Part shown: positions 7,655 to 8,965 of the stretch, in pieces
Layout of the letters: each line of letters starts with the position of its first letter
How positions within the stretch are numbered: the first letter of the stretch is position 1
Source of the DNA: an uncultured Phycisphaerales bacterium
GTDB lineage: Bacteria > Planctomycetota > Phycisphaerae > WQYP01
DNA length: 8,965 nt
Assembly: GCA_937901265.1 (NCBI GenBank)
Contig: CALCHA010000493.1
Coordinates: forward strand, 1 to 8,965
Direction: 5' to 3'
Position numbers and translations under genes: made by a program
The notes under the pieces: generated by a model
What the model was told of the DNA's origin: nothing
What the model saw: the letters and a program-made list of their open reading frames with translations, nothing else
Databases searched by the model: none

Positions 7655-7924
7655 CTATCTTTGCCGACACTTTTCTCTGGCTTGGGACCCGCGACAGAGC
7701 GTCGCCTTCCCGGCCAGCGCGACGAGCAGCCCCAGCGCCACCGCGCCCCCCAGCGCCGCCCAGGGCCGCTTTCGGATCAGGCTCGCGACATCCTCGCAGA
7801 CGCCCCGGGGCCCCTCGGCGGCGTACCAGGACATCTGCTCGGGGAAATACTGCTCCACCGTGGCATCGTCGGGCTCCCAGGGGGAGTTGAATGTCGGGGG
7901 GCTCGGAGGGAGGTTGCGTACCAT
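7655..7924 (-). CDS. Small predicted single-pass membrane protein, unknown function
   Basis: An 89-aa protein I do not recognise by name. The N-terminal half is soluble and acidic, with aromatic residues (VEQYFPEQMSWYAAEGPRG). A short segment, CEDVASLIRKRPW, leads into one hydrophobic helix at about residues 55-72 (WAALGGAVALGLLVALAG), followed by a basic tail with two Cys. The layout, 'RxRPW' then a Gly/Ala-rich helix, recalls the C-terminal anchor of YqjD/ElaB (DUF883)-like proteins, but the rest does not clearly match; that is a weak analogy. Support for a real gene: codons strongly prefer G/C at the third base, a strong terminator lies correctly 55 bp downstream, and no other frame here gives sensible protein. 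Against: GGAG stands 11 nt before the ATG, a little far. It ends in TAG. The gene is divergent from hom by 196 bp and convergent with the helicase. Confidence 0.65.
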   Translation of the reverse strand: MVRNLPPSPPTFNSPWEPDDATVEQYFPEQMSWYAAEGPRGVCEDVASLIRKRPWAALGGAVALGLLVALAGKATLCRGSQAREKCRQR

Positions 7925-8061
7925 GGCCAGCGCGGCTCCATTCGGTGACAGGGCTCAGCAATGCGAACCGCATGCCAGCGCCGCAGTCGCGTCACTTTGG
8001 CGGGCATTCGATGCGGGGGCTTTGACGGGTGAAGGGGTGTCGGGGCTGGCGGGTGGAACGG

Positions 8062-8090
8062 TTTTCGGCAATCGCCGCACCGGGTATCCT
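8062..8090 (+). promoter_or_regulatory. Weak candidate promoter of hom
   Basis: TTTTCG (8062-8067), 17 bp, TATCCT (8085-8090). The -10 is fair (four of six) and the -35 poor (three of six). It would give a leader of about 24 nt that includes the GGAG ribosome binding site at 8110-8113. TTGACG at 8022-8027 is a better -35 but has no -10 at the right distance. Confidence 0.3.
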
Positions 8091-8120
8091 TATCGGCGCG
8101 AATTCCTCCGGAGATCCTGC

Positions 8121-8906
8121 ATGCCCGCCGCCACCGATTCCCGCCCTCCTGCCGCATCTTCTGCTCCCACCGGCATCGCCCTGCTGGGCTGCGGGATCAT
8201 CGGGTCCGCGGTGGCCGAGGCGTTGCTGCGTGAGACCGCCCTTTTTCGTCGCCGGGCCGGGGTCAGCCTGCAGTTGCGGCACGTGGTGGGCCGGACGATA
8301 GACAAGGCTCGCGCCGCGGGTGTGCCGGCGCGTCTGTTCAGCAGCGACGTGAACCGGGCGCTCAACGATCCGCAGACGCAGGTGGTGGTGGAGCTCATGG
8401 GGGGCCTCGAACCGGCCCGCAGCTATGTTCTCAAAGCGCTCAAGGCGGGGAAGCACGTCGTGACCGCCAACAAGTACCTGCTTGCCGTGCATGGCCGCGA
8501 GATCTTCACGGCGGCCAAACGTCATGGCGTGTGCGTGCAATTTGAAGCGACCTGTGGCGGAGCCATTCCGATCATCGGCGCGCTGACGGAAAGTCTTCTG
8601 GCGAACGACATCACGCGCATCGTGGGGATCGTGAATGGGACGTGTAATTACATTTTGACGCAGATGACGCAGAAGGGGCAGTCGTACGCCGAAGCCCTCG
8701 CCGGTGCCCAGGCTGCGGGTTACGCCGAGCGCGACCCCACGTTTGACGTCAACGGGACGGACTCGGCGCACAAGCTTGCGATTCTGGCCTCGCTGGCGTT
8801 TGGGGCGGAGGTGCCTCTGGACAAGGTTGAGATTGCGGGGATCGACAAGCTCTCGGACATTGACCTGCAGTTCGCCAAGGAATTCGGGTACCCCTGCAAG
8901 CTTTAG
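8121..8906 (+). CDS. hom: Homoserine dehydrogenase, interrupted by an in-frame TAG after 261 codons
   Basis: Reduces aspartate-4-semialdehyde to homoserine with NAD(P)H, the branch point to threonine and methionine. The ATG at 8121 follows GGAG by 7 nt. The Rossmann nucleotide-binding motif is GCGIIG (residues 23-28), with VVVELMGG and HVVTANKYL (Lys118) next. The catalytic domain shows GIVNGTCNYILTQM and the signature YAERDPTFDVNGTDSAHK, with Glu203, Asp214 and Lys218 spaced exactly like the yeast catalytic trio Glu208, Asp219 and Lys223. Family members are about 400-440 aa with a C-terminal ACT regulatory domain. Here a TAG at 8904-8906 stops the frame after EFGYPCKL, inside the catalytic domain, although homologous sequence goes on in the same frame. 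A protein ending there would lack the last strands of the fold and probably be inactive. The frame also runs open upstream to 7293, but that part has no homology. It could be a recent pseudogene, a sequencing error or, least likely, readthrough. Confidence 0.9.
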   Translation: MPAATDSRPPAASSAPTGIALLGCGIIGSAVAEALLRETALFRRRAGVSLQLRHVVGRTIDKARAAGVPARLFSSDVNRALNDPQTQVVVELMGGLEPARSYVLKALKAGKHVVTANKYLLAVHGREIFTAAKRHGVCVQFEATCGGAIPIIGALTESLLANDITRIVGIVNGTCNYILTQMTQKGQSYAEALAGAQAAGYAERDPTFDVNGTDSAHKLAILASLAFGAEVPLDKVEIAGIDKLSDIDLQFAKEFGYPCKL

Positions 8907-8965
8907 GCCATCGGGGAACCGGGGAACGGCGGCGTGAGCCTGCGGGTACACCCCACGTTCGTGTC
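8904..8965 (+). pseudogene. In-frame amber codon and continuing homoserine dehydrogenase sequence
   Basis: After the TAG the same frame reads AIGEPGNGGVSLRVHPTFV to the window edge. This fits the family's usual '(L)LAIA...G.V.LRVHPT.(I/V)' segment directly after the '.GY..KL' motif seen just before the stop. The TAG stands where family members normally have a leucine, and TTG to TAG is one base change. There is no frameshift. The gene continues beyond the window. Confidence 0.75.

Noticed and set aside
7530..7973. 147-aa minus-strand frame over the small gene
   Set aside because: Overlaps the 89-aa gene in another frame, is Arg/Gly-rich without a coherent domain, and would read through the terminator hairpin.
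7293..8120. Upstream extension of the hom frame (276 residues), overlapping the helicase gene
   Set aside because: No homology to homoserine dehydrogenase before 8121, and it is out of frame across the helicase end and antisense to the small membrane protein gene. The ATG at 8121 has GGAG at 7 nt.
8904..8906. Genome-wide reassignment of TAG to leucine
   Set aside because: Only one case is visible. nrdA, nrdB and the helicase end in TGA, so they do not test it. The small minus-strand gene appears to end at TAG before its terminator. Mutation or sequencing error is simpler.

Overview
The window looks like chromosomal DNA of a GC-rich bacterium. Planctomycetota (perhaps the Phycisphaerae side), or a relative in the PVC group, is my best guess. 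This rests on the flavour of the PtsI N-terminus, a strongly Chlamydia-like NrdB and a short structured repeat-like element, so it is only moderately secure. I see no mobile element, CRISPR array, rRNA or tRNA. The content is housekeeping: a PTS phosphotransferase, aerobic ribonucleotide reductase, an RNA helicase, a small membrane protein and homoserine dehydrogenase.

Left end (1-1057, minus strand): the first 352 codons of ptsI (PTS Enzyme I), running off the window. It is divergent from the nrdA-nrdB operon, and about 550 bp of non-coding DNA separate them. The nrd-proximal part of that gap is rich in signals. A sigma70-type promoter (TTGACG-N17-TATGGT) is overlapped by one NrdR-box-like 16-mer. 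A second 16-mer lies 31 bp downstream, the usual arrangement for the NrdR repressor. Three tandem copies of a 21-bp repeat then abut the nrdA ribosome binding site.

Centre (1607-5562): nrdA (954 aa, two ATP-cones, full class I active site) and nrdB (351 aa) are 35 bp apart and surely co-transcribed. NrdB has Phe where class Ia enzymes carry the radical tyrosine, and Glu at the first metal-ligand position. Every diagnostic residue sits at a constant +5 offset from the Chlamydia trachomatis protein as I recall it. I therefore read the pair as a class Ic (Mn/Fe, tyrosyl-radical-free) ribonucleotide reductase. A hairpin with a T-run ends the operon.

Right part: after a 262-bp gap holding the terminator, a structured repeat-like element and a promoter that may give a leaderless mRNA, comes a DEAD-box RNA helicase (5825-7504) whose Walker B reads DEVD. 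Convergent to it is a small single-pass membrane protein gene (7655-7924, minus) with its own strong terminator (7539-7599). The window ends in hom (homoserine dehydrogenase, from 8121). Its frame is broken by an in-frame TAG at 8904-8906, after which recognisable homoserine dehydrogenase sequence continues in the same frame to the window edge.
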